This document shows, piece after piece, positions 9,113 through 16,819 of a stretch of DNA of 64,000 nucleotides. The DNA comes from Pseudomonadota bacterium (GTDB lineage Bacteria; Desulfobacterota; Desulfobulbia; Desulfobulbales; Desulfocapsaceae). The stretch's first letter is position 1, and every line of letters begins with the position of its first letter. The notes below the pieces were generated by a model, which was not told the origin of the DNA, ran no database searches, and saw only the letters and a list, made by a program, of their open reading frames with translations. Both the position numbers and the translations under genes were made by a program. Location: the NCBI GenBank assembly GCA_023412495.1, contig JAEYNP010000120.1:127926-191925 (forward strand), given 5' to 3'.

Positions 9113-9556
9113 TCACAATATGTATGGAACCTTTAAGTTGTATCCCTTGTAGACGATGAAACTCTCCACGGTCTGCACGTCCTCGACTCGCGCGACCTGC
9201 TCGGTGATGAACTCGAGCAGGGTGTAGCCCGGTCCGAGCAGGGCCTGGAGGATGATATCGTACCTGCCGGTGACGATCCCGGCGGAGACCACACCCTTGA
9301 GCCTGCTGAACTCTTCGGCTTTTTTCTGCAGATCCATGGTCTTCAGTTTCACCCCGAGATAGAGCAGATTGTGGCCGCTCAGGGCATCGACCTGGACGTT
9401 GCCGGAAAATTTCAGGATCCCTTCTTCCATCAGCTTGTTGACCCGGCTGCGGATGGTGTTCTCGGTCAGCGACAATTCCTCCGCGATCAGCTTGAAAGAT
9501 TTCCTGCCGTCTTTCAGGTGGCGAAGTATCTGGATATTGGTGTCGTCGATGTCCAT
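9113..9556 (-). CDS. Lrp/AsnC-family transcriptional regulator
   Basis: From the ATG at 9556 the protein has 147 residues and starts MDIDDTNIQILRHLKDGRKS, the classic AsnC-type winged-helix start. The helix-turn-helix spans about residues 15-50 (IAEELSLTENTIRSRVNKL). A RAM/ligand-binding ferredoxin-like domain follows, with the recognisable GVVSAGIVTGRYDIILQ strand. An in-frame ATG at 9613 would add 19 residues that do not look like the family, so I prefer 9556. It sits just upstream of ald, as AldR-type regulators often do. Whether it activates or represses ald cannot be seen from the sequence. Confidence 0.9.
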   Translation of the reverse strand: MDIDDTNIQILRHLKDGRKSFKLIAEELSLTENTIRSRVNKLMEEGILKFSGNVQVDALSGHNLLYLGVKLKTMDLQKKAEEFSRLKGVVSAGIVTGRYDIILQALLGPGYTLLEFITEQVARVEDVQTVESFIVYKGYNLKVPYIL

Positions 9557-10034
9557 CCCTTGTTCTCGTTCTCGGAAAAAGGTGAGAAATAGTTTGTGCT
9601 TTGCAATTTCCAAAATATTAATCGAGTAATTGAGGAAAAGTCAAATATTATTGCCAATAATTTTGTAAAACCTCAAAAATATTCCTCGTTACCTTGGATT
9701 GTTCTTTGCATGGCAAAATAGGCAAAAGGATTTTGCGGGGCAAGCGGGCCGCAGCGGAAGTCAGGAAGGAGATGCGGGCGGCAGTGCGGACTGAGTTCAC
9801 ATGCGTGGGCGCAGCCCCCGAATGAGTGAAATGGGAGGTGAGCCATCGCTATCGGTAACGAAATCGCAAAACATGATTCGATATCGATTCCGACTTATGC
9901 CCGCGACTCCGATCAACTCACCTCGGCAGTCTCTTGAGAGAGTCGGTTAAAAAATGGAATGCAGTCTGGAGGTTAAAAAAAGCAATGTGCAGGGATGAGG
10001 CCGGAGGTTTCTTCCGGAAGGCAGCGGGGCAGGA
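9557..10034. other. Intergenic region upstream of the lrp-type gene and downstream of the nqr operon
   Basis: The first 150 bases are AT-rich with repeated AATATT/AAAATATT tracts, as expected for an autoregulated Lrp-type promoter. The rest (9,740-10,030) is GC-richer, holds a short hairpin (TCTCTTGAGAGA near 9930) and no gene I can support. No T-tract terminator for the nqr operon was found on the minus strand here. Confidence 0.4.
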
Positions 10035-10289
10035 TCAGTCCTTGCGGCTGGCCGACGTGGAGGCGATCTTCGAACGGCAAGATCGGGGGTGCCGGCTTTC
10101 CTGGATCCGCGACAAAGAATATACCAGGGAGGCGCTGCAGCAGCCGCACATCTCTCCGCCCGTTTCATGACACATGCCGGTGAGGCCGTGACTGGTCCTG
10201 CGCTGACGCCGCTTGCTGTAGCTGATGAAAAAGCCGAGAAACAGCAGCAGGATGAATGATATGGCAAAGGTCAGAAGGAAAGTTATCAT
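10035..10289 (-). CDS. Small membrane Cys-rich protein, candidate NqrM (Na+-NQR maturation factor)
   Basis: The protein has 84 residues from the ATG at 10289. It has one N-terminal membrane helix (about residues 3-23), a basic stretch (SKRRQRR), then a cysteine cluster MCHETGGEMCGCC at 39-51 and one more Cys at 71. NqrM proteins share this plan: one helix, then a short Cys-rich cytoplasmic tail that supplies iron for the NqrD/NqrE centre. NqrM usually follows nqrF, exactly where this gene lies. The Cys spacing departs from the usual NqrM pattern and the Ser-rich tail is odd, so the call leans on position. A false small ORF is possible but less likely given the helix. Confidence 0.5.
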   Translation of the reverse strand: MITFLLTFAISFILLLFLGFFISYSKRRQRRTSHGLTGMCHETGGEMCGCCSASLVYSLSRIQESRHPRSCRSKIASTSASRKD

Positions 10290-10453
10290 GCTTCCATCAT
10301 AATCATTTCGGGTTATTTTTACCATTCGAGAAGCCTGTCGGATCATTCAAAAAGATCCAGGCAAGCATGAAAGAATTATTGAGTTATATATTTAATATCT
10401 CGATGATTTATCGAGGTTTGATGTGGGGGAAAGGGCATGAATCCGACAAGCTC

Positions 10454-11674
10454 CTAGCCGCCGAAGTCGTCGTAGTGGATATTGGCCTTCTCCACCCCAA
10501 GATCGTCGAGCATGTCGAAGACGGCCTTGGTCATCATCGGCGGGCCGCACAGGTAGTAGTTGATGTCCTCCGGGGCGGAATGATCCTTCAGGTACTGGTC
10601 GTAGACCACCTGGTGGATGAAGCCGGTGAGGCCGGTCCAGTTGTCCTCCGGCAGAGGGCTGGACAGGGCTAGATGGAAGGAGAAATTTTCGTGCCGTTTT
10701 TCCAGCTCCCTGAATTCGTCCTCGTAAAAGACTTCCTTGAGACTCCTGCCGCCGTACCAGAAGGATACCTTCCGTTTGGTATTCCTGGCCTTGAAGAGAT
10801 CGAAGACATGGCTGCGCAGGGGGGCCATGCCCGCGCCGCCGCCGATGAGGACAATCTCGGATTCGCTCTCGTCCATGAAGAATTCGCCGAACGGCCCGGC
10901 GATGATAACTTCGTCGCCCGGCTGGAGATTGAAGATATAGGAGGAGACCTTGCCGGGCGGCACATGGTCCTGGCCCGGCGGCGGGCTGGCGATCCTCACG
11001 TTCAGCTTGATGATGCCCCTCTCGCCCGGATAGTTGGCCATGGAGTAGGCCTTCGAGACCGGCATGCTGACCTGGGACTTGTACTGGAACATCTTGAACT
11101 TGGTCCAGTCGGAGAGGAAGCGCTCGTCGATGTCGAAGTTGCGGTACTCCAGCGTATGGGGGGGAACCTCGATCTGGATGAAGCCGCCCGCCTTGAAATC
11201 GACCTGTTCGCCTTCGGGGACTGCGATCACCAGCTCTTTGATGAAGGTGGCGACATTTTTGTTGGAGACCACCGTGCAATGCCACTTCCTGGCTTCCAGA
11301 GTCTCCGGTGGCACAGAGATCTTCAGGTCCCTCTTGACCGCTACCTGGCAGGCCAGCCGCATCCCCCGCTTGGCGTCGAAATTGCTGATCGCCCCCCGTT
11401 CTGTGGGCAGGATCCCGCCGCCCCCCTCCTCGACGATGCAGCGGCACTGGCCGCAGCTGCCGCCGCCCCCGCAGGCGGACGAGAGGAAGATGCCCTGTTC
11501 CGCAAGCGTCCCCAGGAGCTTGCCCCCCGGCCTGGTCGCGAGTGACTTCTCTTTGTTGATCCGTATGGTTATCTCACCGCTCGGCACCAAGGTTCTTTTG
11601 GCCGCAACGATGATCGAGACCAGAACGAACTGGATTGCCAGAAAGGTGAGCACTCCGTAAATGATTTCCGTCAT
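10454..11674 (-). CDS. nqrF: Na+-translocating NADH:quinone reductase subunit F
   Basis: NqrF is the NADH-oxidising entry subunit. One N-terminal membrane helix (about 3-24) is followed by a [2Fe-2S] ferredoxin domain with ligands Cys68, Cys74, Cys77 and Cys109. An FAD domain ([14 protein letters not shown]) and an NADH-binding domain ([21 protein letters not shown]) complete it. At 406 residues it has the normal length, and the extreme C-terminus YDDFGG is typical. The start ATG has AAGGA upstream, and the gene follows nqrE by 31 bases. Confidence 0.97.
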   Translation of the reverse strand: MTEIIYGVLTFLAIQFVLVSIIVAAKRTLVPSGEITIRINKEKSLATRPGGKLLGTLAEQGIFLSSACGGGGSCGQCRCIVEEGGGGILPTERGAISNFDAKRGMRLACQVAVKRDLKISVPPETLEARKWHCTVVSNKNVATFIKELVIAVPEGEQVDFKAGGFIQIEVPPHTLEYRNFDIDERFLSDWTKFKMFQYKSQVSMPVSKAYSMANYPGERGIIKLNVRIASPPPGQDHVPPGKVSSYIFNLQPGDEVIIAGPFGEFFMDESESEIVLIGGGAGMAPLRSHVFDLFKARNTKRKVSFWYGGRSLKEVFYEDEFRELEKRHENFSFHLALSSPLPEDNWTGLTGFIHQVVYDQYLKDHSAPEDINYYLCGPPMMTKAVFDMLDDLGVEKANIHYDDFGG

Positions 11675-11705
11675 TGTCCGTTATCCTTGGTGATGATGTT
11701 CATCC

Positions 11706-12308
11706 TTACAGTCCGGCAAGCCCCATGAAGGCCATGGCCATGAGGCCGACCGTAACGAAGGTGATGCCCAGCCCCCGCAGACCCGCTGGCGGGTCTGCGT
11801 ATTCCAGCCTCTCCCTGATCCCGCCCAGACAGACCACCGCTAGGAAGAAGCCGGCGCCCGAGCCGAAACCGTAGGCAACCGACTCGAGGAAGGTGTAATC
11901 CCGCTCGACCATGAAGAGGGAGCCGCCCATGATGGCGCAGTTGACGGTCAAAAGCGGCAGGAAGATCCCCAGCGTGATGTAGAGCGCCGGCAGGAAACGG
12001 TCGACGATCATCTCCAGCACCTGGACAACTGCCGCGATGATCGAAATGTAGGTCAGAAGACCGAGAAAGCTCAGGTCCAGCTCCGGCAACCCCGCCCAGG
12101 ACAGAGCGCCGGGCTTGAGCAAATGATTGAGGATCAGGTTGTTGAGGGGCACGGTGATCACCTGGATGACGAGGACCGCGATGCCCAGCCCGATGGCAGA
12201 TTGCACCTTTTTGGAGATGGCCATGAAGGTGCACATCCCGAGAAAGAAGCTGAGGGGCAGGTTCTCCAGGAAAACCGAACGGAGCACGATGTCGAAGTAG
12301 TAGGCCAT
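11706..12308 (-). CDS. nqrE: Na+-NQR subunit E
   Basis: This small integral membrane subunit with six helices has about 200 residues. With the start at the ATG at 12308, Cys26 (FLGMCTF) and Cys124 (VNCAIMGG) match the pair that, with NqrD, holds the intramembrane iron-sulfur centre. A second ATG at 12311 overlaps the nqrD stop codon as ATGA. AGGAGAAGGA lies just upstream, so either start is workable. Translation should be coupled to nqrD. Confidence 0.96.
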   Translation of the reverse strand: MAYYFDIVLRSVFLENLPLSFFLGMCTFMAISKKVQSAIGLGIAVLVIQVITVPLNNLILNHLLKPGALSWAGLPELDLSFLGLLTYISIIAAVVQVLEMIVDRFLPALYITLGIFLPLLTVNCAIMGGSLFMVERDYTFLESVAYGFGSGAGFFLAVVCLGGIRERLEYADPPAGLRGLGITFVTVGLMAMAFMGLAGL

Positions 12309-12937
12309 CATTCCTTCTCCTGCTGGCTGGGGTCGATGCTTCTGAGGATCCAGATGATCAGGGCGATGAGAAAGAATGCGCTGGCCGGCAGGATCAAAAG
12401 CCCGTTGCGCATATACCAGCCGCCGTTGGTGGTCAGCGGCAGGATCTCGACGCCGAAAACGGTGCCCGAGCCGAGCAACTCCCGAACGAAGGCCACCGAC
12501 ATCAGGATGAAGCCGTAGCCCAGGCCGTTGCCGAGCCCGTCGACGAAGCTGGCGACGGGCGGATTGGCCATGGCATAGCCTTCCGCCCGGCCCATGACGA
12601 TGCAGTTGGTGATGATCAGGCCGACATAGATGGAGAGCTGCTTGGACAGGTCGAAGTAAAAGGCCTTGAGGATCTGGTCGACCATGATGACCAGCGTGGC
12701 GATGACGATGATCTGCAGCCCGATGCGCACGTTGTTGGGGATCTGGTTGCGGACCATGCTGATCGCCAGGCTGGAGAAGCCGACGACCAGGGTGACGCAG
12801 ACGGCCATGACGAAGGCCGTGGTCATCTGTCCGGTGGTCGCGAGCGCCGAACATATGCCGAGGACCAGCAAAGCGATGGGGTTGCGCTTGAAGATGGAGC
12901 GGACGAGGAGTTCTTTCTTTGTTTCAGCCTCAGCCAT
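12308..12937 (-). CDS. nqrD: Na+-NQR subunit D
   Basis: The 209-residue protein has six membrane helices. Cys29 (LGICSALA) and Cys112 (ITNCIVMG) occupy exactly the positions of the conserved intramembrane cysteines. The motif GRAEGYAM follows the second one. It lies 54 bases after nqrC and its stop codon overlaps the alternative nqrE start. Confidence 0.96.
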   Translation of the reverse strand: MAEAETKKELLVRSIFKRNPIALLVLGICSALATTGQMTTAFVMAVCVTLVVGFSSLAISMVRNQIPNNVRIGLQIIVIATLVIMVDQILKAFYFDLSKQLSIYVGLIITNCIVMGRAEGYAMANPPVASFVDGLGNGLGYGFILMSVAFVRELLGSGTVFGVEILPLTTNGGWYMRNGLLILPASAFFLIALIIWILRSIDPSQQEKE

Positions 12938-12991
12938 ATATCGACCTCTCAGTTTTGTTTCCGGTTGAATCCGAAGATGAAGAGTTGAAAG

Positions 12992-13771
12992 CTAGCCCTT
13001 CGCCGACCTGTTTGCCATCCGGGTGAAGAAAGGCTTGAAACCGTGGTCGCCGAACCAGAATTCCATGAGGTTCTCGACCCCCTTGGTGGTGAGGGTGGCT
13101 CCGGAAAGGCCGTCTATCTCATAGGATTTTGCGGGCCCGGCAGATGCCGCCCCCTTGGCAAACCTCAGTCGGAATTCGCCCTGTTCGTTGTAGAGCTTTT
13201 TGCCGCGCCAGTCCTCCTGCCAGCGGGGATTTTCCACCTCGCCGCCAAGCCCCGGCGTCTCCCCGTGCTCATAGAAGGAGACGCCGCGGATGGTGGAGAG
13301 ATCGCCGTCGAGGGCCACATAGGCGTACATCGTCGACCAGAGGCCCTTGCCCCGCACCGGCAGGACGATCTGCCGAATCTCCTCGCCATATTTGACGATA
13401 TAGACGAGAGAATACTTCTCCAGCCGCCGGACCCGGGCGAGGTCTTCTTCCTTCTTCAGCTCGCGGCCGTATTCCTCGGACAGCGCCGCCTTGAGCTGCC
13501 GGTAGGTTTCAGGCCGGATGGTGTCCTCGGGCACGAATTCCCCTGTGGCGAGTTCAATCACCCGGGTCTCGACAGGGGCGAACATCTGTTCGATGCTCTT
13601 CGCAGGATCGTAGAGGCCGGCGGCATAAAGGATATGCTTCTTGCGGTCCATCTCCCGGTTGGCCTCCTGCTGCGGCCTGAGGCCGACGGCGGCCCCGGCG
13701 ACCAGAGCCGAACAGACGAAGGCCAGGATCAGCACGGTGTAAAAGGGTCTGGCAAGGGATTCATCAGCCAT
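12992..13771 (-). CDS. nqrC: Na+-NQR subunit C, covalent FMN protein
   Basis: One N-terminal membrane helix (about 11-30) is followed by a periplasmic FMN-binding domain. The flavinylation motif D-G-L-S-G-A-T places the FMN-accepting threonine at residue 226. The 259-residue length is normal. The start ATG overlaps the nqrB stop by eight bases, so translation is coupled. The ApbE flavinyltransferase needed for this modification is not encoded in the window. Confidence 0.96.
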   Translation of the reverse strand: MADESLARPFYTVLILAFVCSALVAGAAVGLRPQQEANREMDRKKHILYAAGLYDPAKSIEQMFAPVETRVIELATGEFVPEDTIRPETYRQLKAALSEEYGRELKKEEDLARVRRLEKYSLVYIVKYGEEIRQIVLPVRGKGLWSTMYAYVALDGDLSTIRGVSFYEHGETPGLGGEVENPRWQEDWRGKKLYNEQGEFRLRFAKGAASAGPAKSYEIDGLSGATLTTKGVENLMEFWFGDHGFKPFFTRMANRSAKG

Positions 13772-14978
13772 GACGCAGCATCCTCCTCTTGATATTGGCG
13801 GCGACGACGAAGTGGTCGAACAGCGGGGCGAATACGTTGCCGAGGAGGATTGCGAGCATGGTCCCTTCCGGGAAGGCCGGATTGGCGACTCGGATCAGGA
13901 TGGACAGCACGCCCACCAAGAGGCCGTACAGCCATTGTCCGGCACGGGTATGCGCCGCCGACACCGGATCCGTGGCCATGAAGACCAGGCCGAAGGCGAA
14001 TCCGCCCAGCACCACATGCCAGTGTGGCGGCACAGCGTAGAGAGGGACTGTGGCGGCATTCTCGTGAAAAGACAGAGCGAGGCTGCAGAGCACGGCGCCG
14101 ATGAGCATCGAGGCCATGACCCGCCAGGAGGCAATTCCGGTCACGAGCAGGATGGCTGCCCCGATCAGGCAGGCGAGTGTCGAGGTCTCGCCCATGGAGC
14201 CGGGCATGGTGCCGAGGAAGGCCTGGCCCCAGCTCAACCCCATGTCGGAGATCGACTCGCCCGGCTGGGCGGAGGCGAGCTTGCCGAGAACGGTGGCGCC
14301 GCTGACCCCGTCGACAGCGGTCCAGACGCCGTCACCGGTCATCTGCGCCGGATAGGCGAAGTAGATGAAGGCCCGCGAGGCAAGCGCCGGATTCATGAAG
14401 TTGCGGCCCACCCCACCGAAGACTTCCTTGGCGAAGATCACCCCGAAACTGATGCCGACCGCCACCTGCCAGAGCGGGATGGTGGGCGGCAGGGTGAGGG
14501 GAAAGAGCAGGCTGGTGACCAGAAAGGCCTCGGAGAACTCGTGGCCGCGCAGGAAGTTAAAGAGCGCCTCCCAGACCGCGCCGACCATTAAAGTCACCAG
14601 ATAGATCGGCAGGAAGTAAAGGGCGCCGTGGATGAAATTGGAGATGAAACTCGCGGGGTCGCATCCGCCGAGAAGCGCCATGATCTCCCCCCGCCAGCCG
14701 GCGGGGCCGGCGAGGCCCATGGCGGCGATGGCGGAATTGGCCTGGTAGCCGGTATTCCACATGGCCATGAACGTGCAGGGGATGAGGGCGATGATCACGG
14801 TGGTCATGACCCGTTTCAGGTCGATGCCGTCCCGGACATGCGGCGCCTTCTTCGTGGTGAGGCTTGCGCCGAACAGGATGGTATCGACCATCTCGTAGAA
14901 GGGGTACCAGCGTTGGAACCGGCCGCCCTTTGCGAAGTGTTGTCCCGCATCCTTCATGAACTTACTGAAAAATTTCAT
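13764..14978 (-). CDS. nqrB: Na+-NQR subunit B, covalent FMN membrane protein
   Basis: This 404-residue polytopic subunit carries the ion channel, a riboflavin and a covalent FMN. The flavinylation motif DGVSGAT ends at Thr229, close to the Thr236 position of the Vibrio protein. The N-terminal segment before the first helix (FQRWYPFYEMVDTILF) is family-typical. Conserved GRNFMNPAL and FMATDPVSA segments are present. It follows nqrA after 96 bases that include a short GACAGAG-type repeat. Confidence 0.97.
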   Translation of the reverse strand: MKFFSKFMKDAGQHFAKGGRFQRWYPFYEMVDTILFGASLTTKKAPHVRDGIDLKRVMTTVIIALIPCTFMAMWNTGYQANSAIAAMGLAGPAGWRGEIMALLGGCDPASFISNFIHGALYFLPIYLVTLMVGAVWEALFNFLRGHEFSEAFLVTSLLFPLTLPPTIPLWQVAVGISFGVIFAKEVFGGVGRNFMNPALASRAFIYFAYPAQMTGDGVWTAVDGVSGATVLGKLASAQPGESISDMGLSWGQAFLGTMPGSMGETSTLACLIGAAILLVTGIASWRVMASMLIGAVLCSLALSFHENAATVPLYAVPPHWHVVLGGFAFGLVFMATDPVSAAHTRAGQWLYGLLVGVLSILIRVANPAFPEGTMLAILLGNVFAPLFDHFVVAANIKRRMLRHG

Positions 14979-15040
14979 CTTGAACTGTGCACCTCGTCAG
15001 AGAGTGTTAAGATACATTCATACCATTGCGAAGCCATTCT

Positions 15041-15074
15041 ATCTGCCTTCTGTCCTCTGTCGCCTGACTTCTGC
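15041..15074. repeat. GACAGAG/AGAAGTCAG simple repeat between nqrA and nqrB
   Basis: The stretch reads as degenerate units of CTTCTGTCCTCTGTCGCC, directly beyond the nqrA stop codon. Its complement, CAGAAGTCAGGCGACAGAGGACAG, resembles the GACAGAG tract at 63,840-63,885. Confidence 0.55.
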
Positions 15075-16424
15075 TTAGTTGCCTTGCTCGATGGCGGTGA
15101 GCACCTGCCGGAGGCTCTCGCCGAATTCGTTTTTCCCCGGGCAGACGAAGCCGCAGAGTGCCAGGTCGTCCTCGATCAGCTCCAGGCAGCCTAGGGCCTT
15201 GGATTTGTCGGTGTCGCCCTTGGCCAGGGCCTTCAGGAGAGGCATGGCGACGATATCCATGGGCATGACCTCTTCATAGGTGCCGAGCGGAAAGATGGCG
15301 CGCCTGCCGCCCCACATGGCGGTCGTCATCGGGAAGGTCTGCCTGCCGTTGCCGAAGGATGAGGCAAACATCCTTCGGATGGAAAAGCGATTCGGTCCGG
15401 GGGCCAGCCAGCTGAAGAACGATCTGCCGCTCGACTCCTCGAGGACCGAGACCTGATCGTGAAAGCGGCCGAGAAAACAGAGGTTGCCCTTCGACTCGCG
15501 GCCGGAGAGCACCGAGCCGGAAATGACCCGCAGATCCTCGAGGGAGACCTCGCGGCGGCAGAGTTCAGCGAGCGAGGCGCCGAGCCTCGTTTTTACCAGG
15601 GAGGGCTGCAGCACCCCGGGTCCGGCCAGGGCCACGACCCGCTCCGTCAGCAGCCGCCCGGTCATGAAAAGATGGCCGATGCCGATCACGTCCTGGTAGC
15701 CGATATGCCAGACCGTCTTATTTTCATGCACGGGATCGATGAAGTGGATATGGGTCGAGGGCAGCCCTGCCGGATGCGGTCCGCGGAAGCGCCAGTATCG
15801 GATTCCGTCCACCTCCTCGAAGGCTTTGAGCTTATCGGCGCCGGTGCAGTAGTGGATGGGCACGGGAAAGAGGTACCGCAGCACCTGCAGGCCGAACCGG
15901 TATTCTCCCTGGTACTCGTTGATGACCACCTGTGGCGTTGCGGCCAGCGGGGCCGTATCGATGGCGGTTATGAAGAGCGATGCCGGATTTGAGTCGATAG
16001 CGGGGGTCTTGCCTTGGGGGCGGGTCCGGAAGGCGGTCCACAGGCCGGAATTGATCAAGAGTTCGCGGATCGTCAGCGGTTCGAGCCGCTCAGGGCTGGT
16101 GAGGGGCTCGGTGAAGTTCATCGCGTCCTCGCCGTCCAGTTCGATCACCAGCGACTCGAATTTCCGCTTCGCCCCCCGATTGACCGCCACCACCCTGCCG
16201 CAGCCGGGAGAAGTGAAGATAACCCCGGGGTTTTTCTTATGTGTGAAGAGCGGCTGGCCGGTGACGACCCGGTCATCCGCCTTGACCAGGAGGGTTGGCA
16301 CCAGGCCGGGAAAGTCGTCGCCGATCACCGCTACCTGCCTGATCTCGTTGCCCGGTCTTATCTTTTGTTCGGGGGCTCCGGAAATGGGTATATCCAGCCC
16401 CTTCTTGAGTGTTATCGTCTTCAT
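15075..16424 (-). CDS. nqrA: Na+-NQR subunit A
   Basis: This is the peripheral, ubiquinone-site-associated subunit on the cytoplasmic face. The 449-residue product begins with ITLKKGLDIPISGAPEQ, the family start, and retains the Rnf-barrel-like region. The C-terminal segment FVCPGKNEFGESLRQVL is characteristic. It is the first gene of nqrABCDEF. A putative sigma70-type promoter lies about 150 bases upstream. Confidence 0.96.
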   Translation of the reverse strand: MKTITLKKGLDIPISGAPEQKIRPGNEIRQVAVIGDDFPGLVPTLLVKADDRVVTGQPLFTHKKNPGVIFTSPGCGRVVAVNRGAKRKFESLVIELDGEDAMNFTEPLTSPERLEPLTIRELLINSGLWTAFRTRPQGKTPAIDSNPASLFITAIDTAPLAATPQVVINEYQGEYRFGLQVLRYLFPVPIHYCTGADKLKAFEEVDGIRYWRFRGPHPAGLPSTHIHFIDPVHENKTVWHIGYQDVIGIGHLFMTGRLLTERVVALAGPGVLQPSLVKTRLGASLAELCRREVSLEDLRVISGSVLSGRESKGNLCFLGRFHDQVSVLEESSGRSFFSWLAPGPNRFSIRRMFASSFGNGRQTFPMTTAMWGGRRAIFPLGTYEEVMPMDIVAMPLLKALAKGDTDKSKALGCLELIEDDLALCGFVCPGKNEFGESLRQVLTAIEQGN

Positions 16425-16819
16425 GTCAGCTGAAAAACCTAAGGTAGTATATGTTCATGAACCCCTGGGGTTTACTCCTTTCGTCTGAAAATGTCGAGTT
16501 GCCATTTACGAAGTTTTCCGATATTGAAAGCTAAACCAATATCCTTAGGACATGGTATCTTACAGCTAATAGATTATATGCAAAATAGCCTTCGGGTAAA
16601 GTTGGTGGAGTTCAAAAAAAGAATAAAATCACTAGCTAAAAGCACCGAAATCATAAGGTGAGTTACCAGCGCCTGGGAAAAACATCGAATCGAAAGTGAT
16701 TTACCGCCGTACGAGATCGGGATGCGGGAATGGCCGTGCCCATGGTATGGTGGGGCGAGGCATGATGGGGGTGTAGCAAGAATGCCCCCAATGAATGAGC
16801 TCTTCAAGAGGAGTAGGGA
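16425..16819. other. Divergent intergenic region between nqrA and the HerA-like gene
   Basis: This AT-richer stretch of about 395 bases holds no supported gene. It contains the nqr promoter candidate at 16,573-16,600. A perfect 6-bp palindrome AACCCCTGGGGTT (16,460-16,472) lies in the nqrA leader and could be an operator or a small hairpin. A hairpin-like GGGGGTG...ATGCCCCC lies near 16,770. A minus-strand frame at 16,574-16,831 shows no family signature. Confidence 0.45.
16573..16600 (-). promoter_or_regulatory. Putative sigma70 promoter of the nqr operon
   Basis: On the minus strand TTTACC (16600-16595) is followed after 16 bases by a perfect TATAAT (16578-16573). The implied leader to nqrA is about 140-150 bases and contains the AACCCCTGGGGTT palindrome. 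Confidence 0.45.

Noticed and set aside
9934..10170. 78-codon plus-strand frame before the nqr operon
   Set aside because: It is antisense to the NqrM-like gene and has no family features.
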